Part shown: one piece after another, positions 1-6,673 of the stretch | How the letters are laid out: every line of letters begins with the position of its first letter | Numbering within the stretch: position 1 is the stretch's first letter | Origin: an uncultured Eubacteriales bacterium | GTDB taxonomy: Bacteria > Bacillota > Clostridia > Oscillospirales > Oscillospiraceae | DNA length: 24,948 nucleotides | NCBI GenBank assembly: GCA_900550165.1 | Contig: URQY01000027.1 | Span: 1-24,948 of the forward strand | Direction: 5' to 3' | The notes under the pieces: model-generated | Databases searched by the model: none | The model's input: the letters and a program-made list of their open reading frames with translations, nothing else | Told to the model about the DNA's origin: nothing | Made by a program: the position numbers and the translations under genes

Positions 1-38
1 TCACGTGAGAGAACGCCCCCTTTGCCCCGTGCAGCGCC
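1..38. repeat. Truncated copy of the dispersed palindromic repeat
   Basis: The first 38 bases match, with one mismatch, the reverse complement of positions 1849-1886: the CACGTG centre, the GAGAGAA arm, a CCCCC run, then TTTGCCCCGTGCAGCGCC. Only the right half of the palindrome lies inside the window. The left arm must be upstream of base 1. Confidence 0.75.
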
Positions 39-105
39 AAAGGCGCTGCTTCTCCTCCACGCCACGCGTGGAAGCCATCCGTTTCCTTTGAAAAAGGAAA
101 CAAAA

Positions 106-133
106 AGCCCCCGCCTTTCGGCGAGGGCTTTTT
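106..133. terminator. Bidirectional hairpin terminator
   Basis: An AGCCC/GGGCT plus CGCC/GGCG stem closes on a TTTC loop, with one internal C-A mismatch. It has a T-run on the plus side (129-133) and an A-run on the left (102-106), so it can end transcripts from both directions: an unseen plus-strand gene upstream and gpr from the right. A second small hairpin (81-101, GTTTCCTT/AAGGAAAC) sits beside it. The rest of 1-278 shows no gene. Confidence 0.7.
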
Positions 134-278
134 GCTGTGTTGTGTGTGTATTTTTAGGAGGGAGAAAATCACATCGGGGGAGTTCCCCTTTGCAAGTATT
201 AAGATAGCAGTCAATCTTGGCTAAAGTTTGAATCGGTTGTAAACAAATTATGAATTGCCTGTGGAAAAAGCTTTCCGT

Positions 279-1166
279 TCAGCCGAGCAGCGCGCTGACC
301 TCCGCGAACGAGAGCGGCTGGAGCGCAAGATCGATGCCGTAGCCGACGATGCGCGAGAGCAGGGACACCTGCGCGTCGATGTCGCGCGTGGTGACCATGA
401 CGGTCTCGTGGCCGCGCAGCGCGGCGGGGTCGATGCCCTGCTTTCCGGCTTCTTCCAAAACGTCGAGCGTCAGCGTGGCCGCGTCGACGACCGTGGGGAC
501 GCCGATGGCAAAAACCGGCACGCCGACCGTCTTTTCGTCCAGCGCACAGCGGTGATTGCCCACGCCGCTGCCCGGCACGATGCCGGTATTTGAGAGCTGG
601 ACGGTGGTGCAAAGACGCGCGAGCGAGCGCGAGGCCAGCGCGTCGATGACGATGAGCGCATCGGGCTGCACCGCACGCACCGCGCCCCGCACGATCTCGA
701 GCGCCTCGATACCCGTGCGGCCGAGCACGCCGGGTGTGAGCACGCTGACAGCGGTGAGCGCGGAGAAAACGGGCAGATCGCCCAGGTGCCGCGTGACGAG
801 CACGTGCCCGGTCGAAAGGGGACCGATGGCGTCGGGCGTCATGGCCGCGTTGCCGAGCCCCGCGACCAGTACGCTGTGGATGCTGCTGCCGAGCAGCAGC
901 CTGAGCTCCGTGCCCACGGCGCGCGCCGCGCGCTCGAGCGCGTCGTCCGCGTTTTTGAAAAGCGGGGCAAGGTCGAGCGTCACGTACCGTCCGCGGGGCT
1001 TGCCGAGCGCGCGGGCAGCCTCCTCGCTCTCCACGGTGACGCTTGTGATGCGGCAGCCGCGGCGAAAGACGGTGCGGCTGTCCACCCCCGCGAGCCGCCG
1101 TGTTTTCTGTCCGCCTCGCCAGAGTTCGTGTGCTTCCATGGCGAGGTCCGTGCGCCGAATGAGCAT
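279..1166 (-). CDS. gpr: GPR spore endopeptidase (germination protease)
   Basis: GPR degrades small acid-soluble spore proteins when spores germinate, freeing the DNA and supplying amino acids. The 295-residue product shows family signatures: the N-terminal RRTDLAMEAHE, the VLVAGLGNAAMTPDAIGP block, TGHVLVTRHL, LTPGVLGRTGIEA, VIDALASRS, and the segment SNTGIVPGSGVGNHR followed by VFAIGVPTVVDA. The start at 1166 has a GGGAGG-type ribosome site about 10 bases upstream on the minus strand. The protein begins almost directly at the RTDLA motif, so it lacks the longer N-terminal prosequence of the Bacillus zymogen; from memory, clostridial GPRs are often short here. It diverges from rpsT, a gene it also neighbours in Bacillus. 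A forespore (sigma-G) promoter is expected, but I could not identify one convincingly. Identity is very secure. Confidence 0.96.
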   Translation of the reverse strand: MLIRRTDLAMEAHELWRGGQKTRRLAGVDSRTVFRRGCRITSVTVESEEAARALGKPRGRYVTLDLAPLFKNADDALERAARAVGTELRLLLGSSIHSVLVAGLGNAAMTPDAIGPLSTGHVLVTRHLGDLPVFSALTAVSVLTPGVLGRTGIEALEIVRGAVRAVQPDALIVIDALASRSLARLCTTVQLSNTGIVPGSGVGNHRCALDEKTVGVPVFAIGVPTVVDAATLTLDVLEEAGKQGIDPAALRGHETVMVTTRDIDAQVSLLSRIVGYGIDLALQPLSFAEVSALLG

Positions 1167-1264
1167 AAGAGATTGCCCTCCCTCACTAAATCTTGTTTTC
1201 CCTTTTTATTTTTGCCACAAAGTTTTGTGTCATTCAAAAAAATCAGAAAAATTCAAAAAAATGC

Positions 1265-1293
1265 TTGCAATTTCTTGCATTCTTTGCTAAAAT
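1265..1293 (+). promoter_or_regulatory. Sigma-A promoter of rpsT
   Basis: TTGCAA (1265-1270) and TAAAAT (1288-1293) are separated by exactly 17 bases. They lie about 60 bases upstream of the rpsT start, in an AT-rich intergenic segment. Matches to consensus are 4/6 and 5/6. Confidence 0.6.
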
Positions 1294-1356
1294 ACCATTC
1301 TGCACGGTGGATTTTTTGTCTGCCGGAGCGAATTCCAACCGGAGGAGGTGTTTGGT

Positions 1357-1620
1357 TTGCCGAATATCAAGTCTGCCAAGAAGCGCGTTCTCGTGTCTGG
1401 TGTGCGTAACGAGCGCAACAAGGCCGACAAGTCCGCACTGAAGACCGCACTCAAGAAGTTCGAGGCGGCTGCCGCTGAAGGCAATCGCACCGAGGCCGAG
1501 AGCGCTTACAAGGTCGCAGTGAAGTCTGTCGATAAGGCTGCTGCCAAGGGTATTCTTCACAAGAATAACGCCGCGCACAAGAAGAGCGCGCTGACCCTGA
1601 AGCTCAACAGCATTGGCTAA
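1357..1620 (+). CDS. rpsT: 30S ribosomal protein S20
   Basis: S20 is a primary 16S rRNA-binding protein of the small ribosomal subunit. The product (87 residues) begins MPNIKSAKKRV, the usual S20 N-terminus, and is rich in Lys and Ala throughout. The start is TTG at 1357, chosen because it gives the canonical N-terminus and lies 9 bases after GGAGGAG (1341-1347). The in-frame GTG at 1348 lies just past that ribosome site and would add three atypical residues. The gene is monocistronic, with a sigma-A promoter upstream and a strong terminator immediately downstream. Confidence 0.97.
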   Translation: MPNIKSAKKRVLVSGVRNERNKADKSALKTALKKFEAAAAEGNRTEAESAYKVAVKSVDKAAAKGILHKNNAAHKKSALTLKLNSIG

Positions 1621-1635
1621 ATCGAGCGAGAAATG

Positions 1636-1665
1636 AGAGTCATCCGAAAGGATGACTCTTTTTTT
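1636..1665 (+). terminator. rpsT terminator
   Basis: A perfect 10-bp stem, AGAGTCATCC/GGATGACTCT, closes on a GAAA tetraloop and is followed by six Ts. It starts 16 bases after the rpsT stop. Confidence 0.93.
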
Positions 1666-1695
1666 GCGCCCTGAAAAGGGGGGATTCTCTTTTGA

Positions 1696-1813
1696 TTCCC
1701 CCTTACGAGGGGGGATGGGGGGTGCAGCGCGTTGCGCTGCATTGTTCATGCGGCGCTTTGCGCCACTGCCAGACAAAAGGGGTATTCTCTTTCCGAAGAG
1801 AATACCCTTTTTA
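1696..1813 (+). repeat. Dispersed intergenic repeat, copy A
   Basis: About 118 bases. In order: a CCCCCTTACGAGGGGGG hairpin, a G-run, TGCAGCGCGTTGCGCTGCA, GCGGCGCTTTGCGCC, CTGCCAGA, then a long hairpin with arms ending TATTCTCTT and AAGAGAATA around a TCCG loop (1775-1811). The same order of blocks occurs inverted at 2712-2831, so this is a real repeat unit and not chance low complexity. No coding capacity is evident. Confidence 0.8.
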
Positions 1814-1863
1814 TCCCCTCACGAGGGGGTAGGGATGGCAGCGACGATGGCGCTGCACGGGGC

Positions 1864-1901
1864 AAAGGGGGCATTCTCTCACGTGAGAGAATGCCCCCTT
1901 T
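1864..1901. repeat. 38-bp perfect palindrome, related repeat
   Basis: A perfect 19+19 palindrome centred on CACGTG. The arms are AAAGGGGGCATTCTCTCAC and its complement. It belongs to the hairpin family at 1775-1811, 2712-2751 and 24894-24931 but has a GCATTCTC core instead of GTATTCTC. Its flank (1849-1863) is shared with bases 24-38. Confidence 0.85.
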
Positions 1902-1958
1902 CAATCCCCCAAGAGAACGGCAGGGGCGTTTCGACTTCGCCCCTGCACCCCTAACGAC

Positions 1959-1988
1959 CAAAAGGGAGGGGCCTTGCCCCTCCTTTTT
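1959..1988. terminator. Bidirectional hairpin terminator
   Basis: The stem GGAGGGGC/GCCCCTCC has a CTT loop, T5 on the plus side (1984-1988) and A4 on the other. On the minus strand it lies 47 bases after the stop of the 50-residue gene at 2035-2187 and is its likely terminator. A second hairpin, GCAGGGGCG/CGCCCCTGC (about 1920-1947), lies next to it. Confidence 0.6.
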
Positions 1989-2034
1989 GGATTATCCACC
2001 CCGCGCTCCTGACGGGGCGGCATTGCTTCTTTTC

Positions 2035-2187
2035 TCAGTTCTCCGCTGTGATATAGATTTCTTCGGCTTGCTGTTGGGCGGCAATGAGGACATCTTTCGC
2101 AGTACCGTAGTTTTGCTTCTCCATTTGCTCCAATGCATCCGTAATGGCGTTGAACAATGTTGTATACATTTTCTGGTAATCCGTCAT
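2035..2187 (-). CDS. Small conserved-looking protein, 50 residues
   Basis: The reading frame encodes a 50-residue acidic, probably all-helical protein: MTDYQKMYTTLFNAITDALE, then EQ-rich helices ending in IYITAEN. The spacing of Leu, Ile and Ala with polar residues fits one or two amphipathic helices. I recall similar short MDYQKLY-type proteins in Clostridia, but no function is known to me. There is no good Shine-Dalgarno. An in-frame ATG six codons upstream (2205) is the alternative start. It diverges from the RHH gene at 2296 with a dyad between them, and a hairpin terminator follows its stop. Coding status rests on the protein-like composition and the conserved-looking N-terminus. Confidence 0.6.
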   Translation of the reverse strand: MTDYQKMYTTLFNAITDALEQMEKQNYGTAKDVLIAAQQQAEEIYITAEN

Positions 2188-2209
2188 AGCGAAACATCCG
2201 AACATAATT

Positions 2210-2228
2210 TAGATACATTTTGTATCTA
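2210..2228. promoter_or_regulatory. Dyad, candidate operator between two small divergent genes
   Basis: TAGATACA-TTT-TGTATCTA is a perfect 8-bp inverted repeat in the 108-bp gap between the starts at 2187 and 2296. Ribbon-helix-helix proteins usually bind short symmetric sites near their own promoters, so the 53-residue RHH protein is the obvious candidate ligand. That link is inference. Confidence 0.5.
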
Positions 2229-2295
2229 CTATGCACATGATACTTCAAAACAAGCTTATTGTAAACGCATAATAAATATGTTTTGAGGTTTTTAT

Positions 2296-2457
2296 ATGGC
2301 TATTAAGAGTTTATCTATCCGTATTGATGAAGAAATGCTGCATAAGCTTCACGTTGTGGCCGACTACGAAGGCCGTAGCGCAAACAATGAAATTCTGATC
2401 TTGATCCGCGATGCAATCGAGGCCTACGAGGAAAAGCACGGAAAAATCAAACTTTGA
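2296..2457 (+). CDS. Arc-like ribbon-helix-helix DNA-binding protein, 53 residues
   Basis: The product begins MAIKSLSIRIDEEMLHKLH and continues VVADYEGRSANNEILILIRD before an acidic, Lys-rich tail. This is the classic RHH pattern: an alternating N-terminal strand (KSLSIRID) that inserts in the major groove, helix 1 (EEMLHKLHVVADYEG), the turn RSANNE, and helix 2 (ILILIRDAIEAYEEKHG). Such proteins bind DNA as dimers and repress small operons, often in mobile elements or toxin-antitoxin loci. A GAGG site lies 7 bases before the ATG. The A/T content is higher than in neighbouring genes. The divergent 50-residue gene is the only close partner; neither its role nor a toxin is shown by sequence. 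Confidence 0.85.
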   Translation: MAIKSLSIRIDEEMLHKLHVVADYEGRSANNEILILIRDAIEAYEEKHGKIKL

Positions 2458-2711
2458 TGTGGTGACAAGGACGGTCTCCACAGCGGCGGCGAGCGAAGCA
2501 ATGCCGCCGATGCGCAGGCAGTCTGCCGCCAGACCACCGTCACTCGCGCGCTACGAAGTGCGCGCGGTTGATAGATGTATCGAAACGTAGGGGCTCGTGG
2601 CGAAGCCACGTACACTGCACTTACACTGCGCAGCGCGTGCAGTCCTTCAAGCCCAAAGCCTGCAATGTGCGGGGTCAAGGGGCAAGACCCCTTGCCTTTC
2701 TCTGGGGGTTC
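2458..2711. other. Gene-free, hairpin-rich intergenic stretch
   Basis: I see no credible reading frame. The stretch contains small hairpins, including CGTGGC-GAA-GCCACG (about 2589-2603) and CAAGGGG/CCCCTTG (about 2676-2694). The latter sits beside CTTTCTCTGGGGG, the tail associated with the palindrome repeat that follows. Confidence 0.5.
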
Positions 2712-2831
2712 AAAAGGGGGTATTCTCTTCGGAAAGAGAATACCCCCTTTTTCTGGCAGCAGCGCAAAGTGCTGCACTAACTCATGCAGCGCAGCGCGCT
2801 GCAACCCCCCCGCCCCCCTTGCAAGGGGGAA
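2712..2831 (-). repeat. Dispersed intergenic repeat, copy B (inverted relative to copy A)
   Basis: Read on the minus strand, this has the same block order as 1696-1813: CCCCCTTGCAAGGGGGG, a G-run, TTGCAGCGCGCTGCGCTGCA, a CAGC/GCTG hairpin, CTGCCAGA, and the hairpin with an 18-bp stem around a four-base loop (2712-2751). Copies A and B thus form a large inverted pair bracketing the two small genes at 2035-2457. Confidence 0.8.
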
Positions 2832-2833
2832 AT

Positions 2834-2875
2834 AAAAAAGGACCCTCTCTCGCATTGAGAGAAGGTCCCTTTTAT
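2834..2875. terminator. Terminator downstream of the small P-loop gene
   Basis: A 12-position stem (GGACC plus CTCTCTC paired with GAGAGA plus GGTCC, one mismatch on the plus strand) is flanked by A6 and T4, so it can act in either direction. On the minus strand it follows the stop at 2894 by about 20 bases. Confidence 0.8.
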
Positions 2876-2893
2876 TAGCAGCTTAAGTAAACC

Positions 2894-3304
2894 TTACAGA
2901 TACTTCTGCATACCGTCGGTGGCGAGGGCGGGGTCGCCGGAGACGGAGATGGTGAACTTCACGCCGGAGGCATTGCTGAAGCGCTCCAGCTCGTTGAGGA
3001 AGTTATCGGCATCCTGGTTGCACTCGCCGCCGGTGATCTTGAAGAGGTTATCGATGAAGATGTGGGAAATATCGTAATTGCCCGCGTACAGACCGAACAG
3101 GAAGCCGCGCAGGGCCTCGTAGTTGGACAGGTCGTATTCGTAGGCAGAGATCAGACGAACGTGATAGTGCAGGTCAAAGGTCATGGTAGACTTTGCCTCG
3201 ACGCAAACGACGCTGCCGTTATCCTCCTGTGCAGTGGCGTTGATCATTTCGATCAGCTTCTTGGTCTTACCGGTGCCCTTTTCACCCATGATGAGTCTGA
3301 CCAT
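2894..3304 (-). CDS. Small P-loop ATP-binding protein, 136 residues
   Basis: The product starts MVRLIMGEKGTGKTKKLIEM, with a textbook Walker A motif (GEKGTGKT, residues 7-14). It continues through a beta-strand (VVCVEA) and has a likely Walker B-type strand, SHIFIDNLF, about two-thirds along, then a final strand KFTISVSGD. At 136 residues it is much smaller than most AAA+ or kinase proteins, and no nucleotide-specificity domain is evident. The start at 3304 follows AAAGGAG, and a longer upstream frame has no better site. I recall similar conserved hypothetical proteins in Clostridia but know of no assigned function. It has its own promoter candidate and a 5' leader hairpin, and lies downstream of pgi on the same strand. 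Confidence 0.88.
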   Translation of the reverse strand: MVRLIMGEKGTGKTKKLIEMINATAQEDNGSVVCVEAKSTMTFDLHYHVRLISAYEYDLSNYEALRGFLFGLYAGNYDISHIFIDNLFKITGGECNQDADNFLNELERFSNASGVKFTISVSGDPALATDGMQKYL

Positions 3305-3327
3305 AGAAATCACTCCTTTCAGTTGCT

Positions 3328-3346
3328 CCCCGCCTCTTTTGCGGGG
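3328..3346 (-). promoter_or_regulatory. Leader hairpin before the P-loop gene
   Basis: CCCCGC/GCGGGG forms a 6-bp stem around a 7-base loop in the 5' untranslated region, just upstream of the AAAGGAG ribosome site. It could stabilise the message or modulate initiation. No known riboswitch class is recognised. Confidence 0.35.
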
Positions 3347-3366
3347 GATGGTCTTTCGATGGAAAC

Positions 3367-3395
3367 AGCATAGCATAAATCAAACGGATTTGCAA
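3367..3395 (-). promoter_or_regulatory. Candidate sigma-A promoter of the P-loop gene
   Basis: On the minus strand, TTGCAA (3390-3395) and TATGCT (3367-3372) are 17 bases apart. They are the best match in the 145-bp gap to pgi and would give a leader of about 60 bases. Confidence 0.5.
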
Positions 3396-3449
3396 TGCTG
3401 AATCAAAAGTTTCGGGTTTATTCAAAAAAATTACACTTGCGCGGGGCTG

Positions 3450-4781
3450 TCAATGCAGGCGCCTGCGCAGCGCCTCGCCCATCTCCTCGTAGCCGGGCTT
3501 GCCGAGCAGCGCGAACATATTCTTCTTGTAGGCCTCCACGCCCGGCTGGTCGAAGGGATTGACGCCGAGCATATAGCCGCTCAGCCCGCAGGCGTACTCG
3601 AAGAAATAGATGAGCTGGCCCATCGTGCGGGCGTTGTTTGCATCAAGATTCAGGATGATGTTCGGCACGCCGCCCTCGACATGGGCGAGCAGCGTTCCGT
3701 CCATGGCCTGACGATTGAGAAACGCCATGGGCTTACCGGCGAGGAAGTTGAGACCGTCGCCGTTCGCCTCGTCGAAGGGGACAACCATCTGCTTTTCCGC
3801 GGGCGCGAAGCGCACAACGGTCTCCATCAGCGTGCGCTCGCCCTGCTGGATGTACTGCCCCATCGAATGCAGGTCGGCGGTAAAGTCGACGCTTGCGGGG
3901 AAGAGGCCCTTTTCCTCCTTGCCCTCGCTCTCGCCGTAGAGCTGCTTCCACCACTCGGCCATGAAGCGGAACGCGGACTCGAAGCACGCGAGCAGCTCGA
4001 CCTTCTTGCCCTGACGGTAGAGCTCGTGGCGCATGGCGGCGTACTGCCACGCGGGATTGCTGTAATCGTTTTTCGCGCAGAGCGACATCATCTCCTGCGC
4101 ACCGCCCATGAGTTCATCCAGATCAACGCCCGCGACGGCGATGGGGAGAAGACCAACGGCGGTGAGCACGCTGTAGCGTCCGCCGATGTTGTCGGGCACG
4201 ACGAATTCCTCGTATCCCTCCTGATCAGCGAGGGCCTTGAGCGCGCCCTTGTGCGCGTCGGTCGTGGCGTAAATGCGCTGCGCGGCCCCTTCCTTGCCGT
4301 ACTTTTTCTCGAGCATTTCGCGGAAGAAGCGGAATGCGACGGCGGGCTCGGTCGTCGTGCCGGATTTGGAGATGACATTGACGGAAAAATCGTCGTCGCC
4401 GATCAGCTCCGTTACCTCGCGCAGCGCGTCGGAGGAAAGACCGTTGCCGATGAAGTAGATGTTCGGCGTGGACTTCTTTTTCAGGTTATAGTTCGGGGAG
4501 CAGAGGCATTCGATCACGCCGCGCGCGCCGAGATAGCTGCCGCCGATGCCGATGACGACGAGCGCCTTGGAATCGCCCTGAATCTTCTTCGCCGCGGCGA
4601 GGATGCGGGCGTACTCTTCACGGTCATAGTCGCGCGGGAGTGTGACCCAGCCGATGAAATCAGAACCCTTTCCGCCGCCGTTTTGCAGCCAGCCCGCCGC
4701 GCGCTCGAGGCGGGGGCGCAGCGCCGCTTCATAGGGGAGGGGGAGAAACGACGCGGCATGAGATACATCGATAGACAGCAT
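3450..4781 (-). CDS. pgi: Glucose-6-phosphate isomerase
   Basis: This cytosolic enzyme interconverts glucose 6-phosphate and fructose 6-phosphate in glycolysis and gluconeogenesis. The 443-residue product matches the short Bacillus/Clostridium type. Visible sugar-phosphate-binding elements include VIGIGGSYLGARGVIECL, VISKSGTTTEPAVAFR and GGRYSVLTAVGLLPIAVAG; DLHSMGQYIQQGERT and the C-terminal NPFDQPGVEAYK are also typical. The start at 4781 (MLSIDVSHA) lies behind AGGAGG with normal spacing, which excludes the longer upstream frame. It has its own promoter and diverges from the ABC transporter operon. No obvious T-tailed terminator follows, so some transcripts might read into the P-loop gene. 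Confidence 0.97.
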   Translation of the reverse strand: MLSIDVSHAASFLPLPYEAALRPRLERAAGWLQNGGGKGSDFIGWVTLPRDYDREEYARILAAAKKIQGDSKALVVIGIGGSYLGARGVIECLCSPNYNLKKKSTPNIYFIGNGLSSDALREVTELIGDDDFSVNVISKSGTTTEPAVAFRFFREMLEKKYGKEGAAQRIYATTDAHKGALKALADQEGYEEFVVPDNIGGRYSVLTAVGLLPIAVAGVDLDELMGGAQEMMSLCAKNDYSNPAWQYAAMRHELYRQGKKVELLACFESAFRFMAEWWKQLYGESEGKEEKGLFPASVDFTADLHSMGQYIQQGERTLMETVVRFAPAEKQMVVPFDEANGDGLNFLAGKPMAFLNRQAMDGTLLAHVEGGVPNIILNLDANNARTMGQLIYFFEYACGLSGYMLGVNPFDQPGVEAYKKNMFALLGKPGYEEMGEALRRRLH

Positions 4782-4816
4782 AAAGAAGGCCTCCTGTGAT
4801 GATTTTGGTTGCCCTG

Positions 4817-4845
4817 ATTGTAGCACATACGGCGGCAAAGAACAA
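4817..4845 (-). promoter_or_regulatory. Promoter of pgi
   Basis: On the minus strand, TTGTTC (4840-4845) and TACAAT (4817-4822) are 17 bases apart. The -10 box is strong (5/6) and the -35 weak (3/6). It lies about 35 bases upstream of the pgi start. Confidence 0.55.
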
Positions 4846-4937
4846 GCGAAAAGCGGTGAACAGACGTTCGCTTTTCGGCCCGATCGGGCGAAAACTGTGG
4901 AAAGTGCAGCAAACGCACGCGCTTTATCGCTCCATCT

Positions 4938-4967
4938 TTGTAAAGCGTGTGTATTTACTGCTATACA
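4938..4967 (+). promoter_or_regulatory. Promoter of the amino-acid ABC transporter operon
   Basis: TTGTAA (4938-4943), an 18-base spacer and TATACA (4962-4967), about 70 bases upstream of the lipoprotein start, in the divergent gap with pgi. Confidence 0.5.
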
Positions 4968-5035
4968 TTATTGTGTTATCGTGTTACCACACTAAATCAA
5001 GCGGCCGCGAGCCGTACTTCAGGAGGAACAAAAAG

Positions 5036-5881
5036 ATGAAAAAGTTATGGGCTCTGGCGCTGGCCGCCGTGATGGTACTTTCCCTTGCCGCCTGCGGCAG
5101 CAAGAGCGACACCGCCGATGATGCACAGGGCAGCGACGAGCAGACCGCGCAGGACACCTCGGGCGGCGAAACGCAGAAGCTGATCGTCGGCTTCGACGCC
5201 GAGTTCCCGCCGTTCGGCTTCATCGCCGCCGACGGCAGCTACGACGGCTTCGACCTCGCGATGGCCAAGGAGATGTGCGTGCGCCTCGGCTGGGAGTATG
5301 AGGCCGTGGCCATCGACTGGAACAGCAAGGACGCCGAGCTCTCCAGCGGCACGATCAACTGCATCTGGAACGGCTTTACCTACACCGGCCGCGAAAATGA
5401 CTACACCTTCTCCGACCCCTATGTGGATAACTCCATCGTGATGGTCGTGAAGGCGGACAGCGGCATCACCTCGCTCGCCGATCTTGCCGGCAAGAGCGTG
5501 ATGGCACAGGCGGCCTCCTCCGCGGTGGACGCCATCAACGAGAACGAAGACTTCAAGTCCTCCCTCAAGGAGGTCGTGGAGCTTGGCGACTACAACATGG
5601 GCTTTATGGACCTTGCGCAGGGCACGGTGGACGCCGTTGCCGCTGACCTCGGCGTTGCGCAGTATCAGATCGCCAACAACGACGGCGACTATGTGATCCT
5701 CGACGAGCCCCTCTCCTCCGAGCAGTACGCTATCGGCTTCCTCAAGGGCAACACCGAGCTGCGCGACGCGGTGAACGCGGAGCTTTTGAAGATGGCCGAG
5801 GACGGCACCATGCTGGAGATCGCGCAGAACTACGTTGATCAGGGTCTTGTGCTCGACAGCCTGTGCCTCATCAACAAGTAA
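5036..5881 (+). CDS. Polar amino-acid ABC transporter, substrate-binding lipoprotein
   Basis: This is the extracellular binding component of an amino-acid importer (SBP_bac_3 family, 281 residues). The N-terminus is a lipoprotein signal: MKK, a hydrophobic stretch, and the lipobox LAAC with the lipidated Cys at residue 20. An acidic Ser/Thr/Gln-rich linker follows. The mature fold shows KLIVGFDAEFPPFGF, the YDGFDLAMAKEMC segment typical of polar amino-acid receptors, and FTYTGRENDYTFSDPY. The start at 5036 is fixed by AGGAGG, 9 bases upstream, and by the signal peptide. The exact ligand cannot be read from sequence. It is followed by a hairpin terminator and then by the permease and ATPase genes of the same transporter. 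Confidence 0.95.
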   Translation: MKKLWALALAAVMVLSLAACGSKSDTADDAQGSDEQTAQDTSGGETQKLIVGFDAEFPPFGFIAADGSYDGFDLAMAKEMCVRLGWEYEAVAIDWNSKDAELSSGTINCIWNGFTYTGRENDYTFSDPYVDNSIVMVVKADSGITSLADLAGKSVMAQAASSAVDAINENEDFKSSLKEVVELGDYNMGFMDLAQGTVDAVAADLGVAQYQIANNDGDYVILDEPLSSEQYAIGFLKGNTELRDAVNAELLKMAEDGTMLEIAQNYVDQGLVLDSLCLINK

Positions 5882-5942
5882 AAACAGGGCGAACAGGATC
5901 GTTCATCGACCGCTCAACAGCCCATCCTCTTCTCAGGGAGGG

Positions 5943-5968
5943 AGCGGGGGCGAAAGCCCCCGCTTTTT
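5943..5968 (+). terminator. Terminator between binding protein and permease genes
   Basis: A perfect 9-bp stem, AGCGGGGGC/GCCCCCGCT, closes on a GAAA tetraloop and is followed by a T-run (5964-5968). It lies within the transporter operon, so it probably lowers downstream expression relative to the binding protein. Confidence 0.88.
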
Positions 5969-6001
5969 CCCGCTTTTCGCTAAAAAACGGAGGGAAACTC
6001 T

Positions 6002-6658
6002 ATGACTGTATCCACGATGCTTTCCCTGCTGGCGCAGGGCTTTGTCACATCGCTGCTCATCTTTGCGCTCACGCTGCTGTTCTCGATGCCGCTGGGCCTT
6101 GCGGTGATGTTTGGCCGCCGCAGCAGATTGACACCGCTGCGCGGCTTCATCAAGGCGTATATCTCCATCATGCGCGGCACGCCGCTGATGCTTCAGCTCA
6201 TGGTCGTCTTCTACGGGCCGAAGCTTCTGCTCGGCGTCACGGTGCCGGGCAACTGGCGCTTCACGGCGGTCATCGTCGCGTTCGTCATCAACTATGCGGC
6301 GTACTTTGCCGAAATTTATCGCGGGGGACTTGAATCCATCCCGCGCGGGCAGTATGAGGCCGCGCAGGTGCTGGGCTATACGAAGGCGCAGACATTTTTC
6401 AAGATCATCCTGTCGCAGATGGTCAAGCGCGTGATCCCCAGCGTAACGAACGAGGTCATCACGCTCGTGAAGGACACCTCGCTCGCGTCCGTCATCGGCA
6501 CGGTGGAGATGTTCACGCGCGCCAAGCAGATTGTCGCCTCGCCGAACACGCCGGGAATGCTGGCGCTGGTGGCGGCGGGCGTATTCTATTATGTGTTCAA
6601 CTATGTGGTCGCCTTCGCCATGGAAAAATGGGAGCAGGCGCTGCGCTACTACCGATGA
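6002..6658 (+). CDS. Amino-acid ABC transporter permease
   Basis: This is an inner-membrane channel subunit of the HisM/GlnP type (218 residues). It has several hydrophobic spans, the family segment FIKAYISIMRGTPLMLQL near residues 55-75, and the cytoplasmic EAA loop EAAQVLGYTKAQTFFKIILS, which docks on the ATPase. The permease commonly forms a homodimer when only one permease gene is present, as here. GGAGG lies just upstream of the ATG. The ATPase gene follows after 15 bases, so the two are surely co-translated from one message. Confidence 0.95.
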   Translation: MTVSTMLSLLAQGFVTSLLIFALTLLFSMPLGLAVMFGRRSRLTPLRGFIKAYISIMRGTPLMLQLMVVFYGPKLLLGVTVPGNWRFTAVIVAFVINYAAYFAEIYRGGLESIPRGQYEAAQVLGYTKAQTFFKIILSQMVKRVIPSVTNEVITLVKDTSLASVIGTVEMFTRAKQIVASPNTPGMLALVAAGVFYYVFNYVVAFAMEKWEQALRYYR

Positions 6659-6673
6659 AGGGAGGGGAGAACT

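Noticed and set aside
1208..1235. Possible sigma-G promoter for gpr (minus strand GAATG then an A-rich box)
   Set aside because: The -35-like element fits, but the -10 region does not match CATNNTA; in such AT-rich DNA this could be chance.
1681..2010. CRISPR array suggested by repeated palindromes
   Set aside because: The repeats are unevenly spaced, vary in core and orientation, and have no regular spacers; no cas gene is present.
3453..4799. 448-codon open frame on the plus strand across pgi
   Set aside because: It is the antisense shadow of pgi: it spans the same codons, has no ribosome site and has a low-complexity composition rich in Ala, Glu, Arg and Val.
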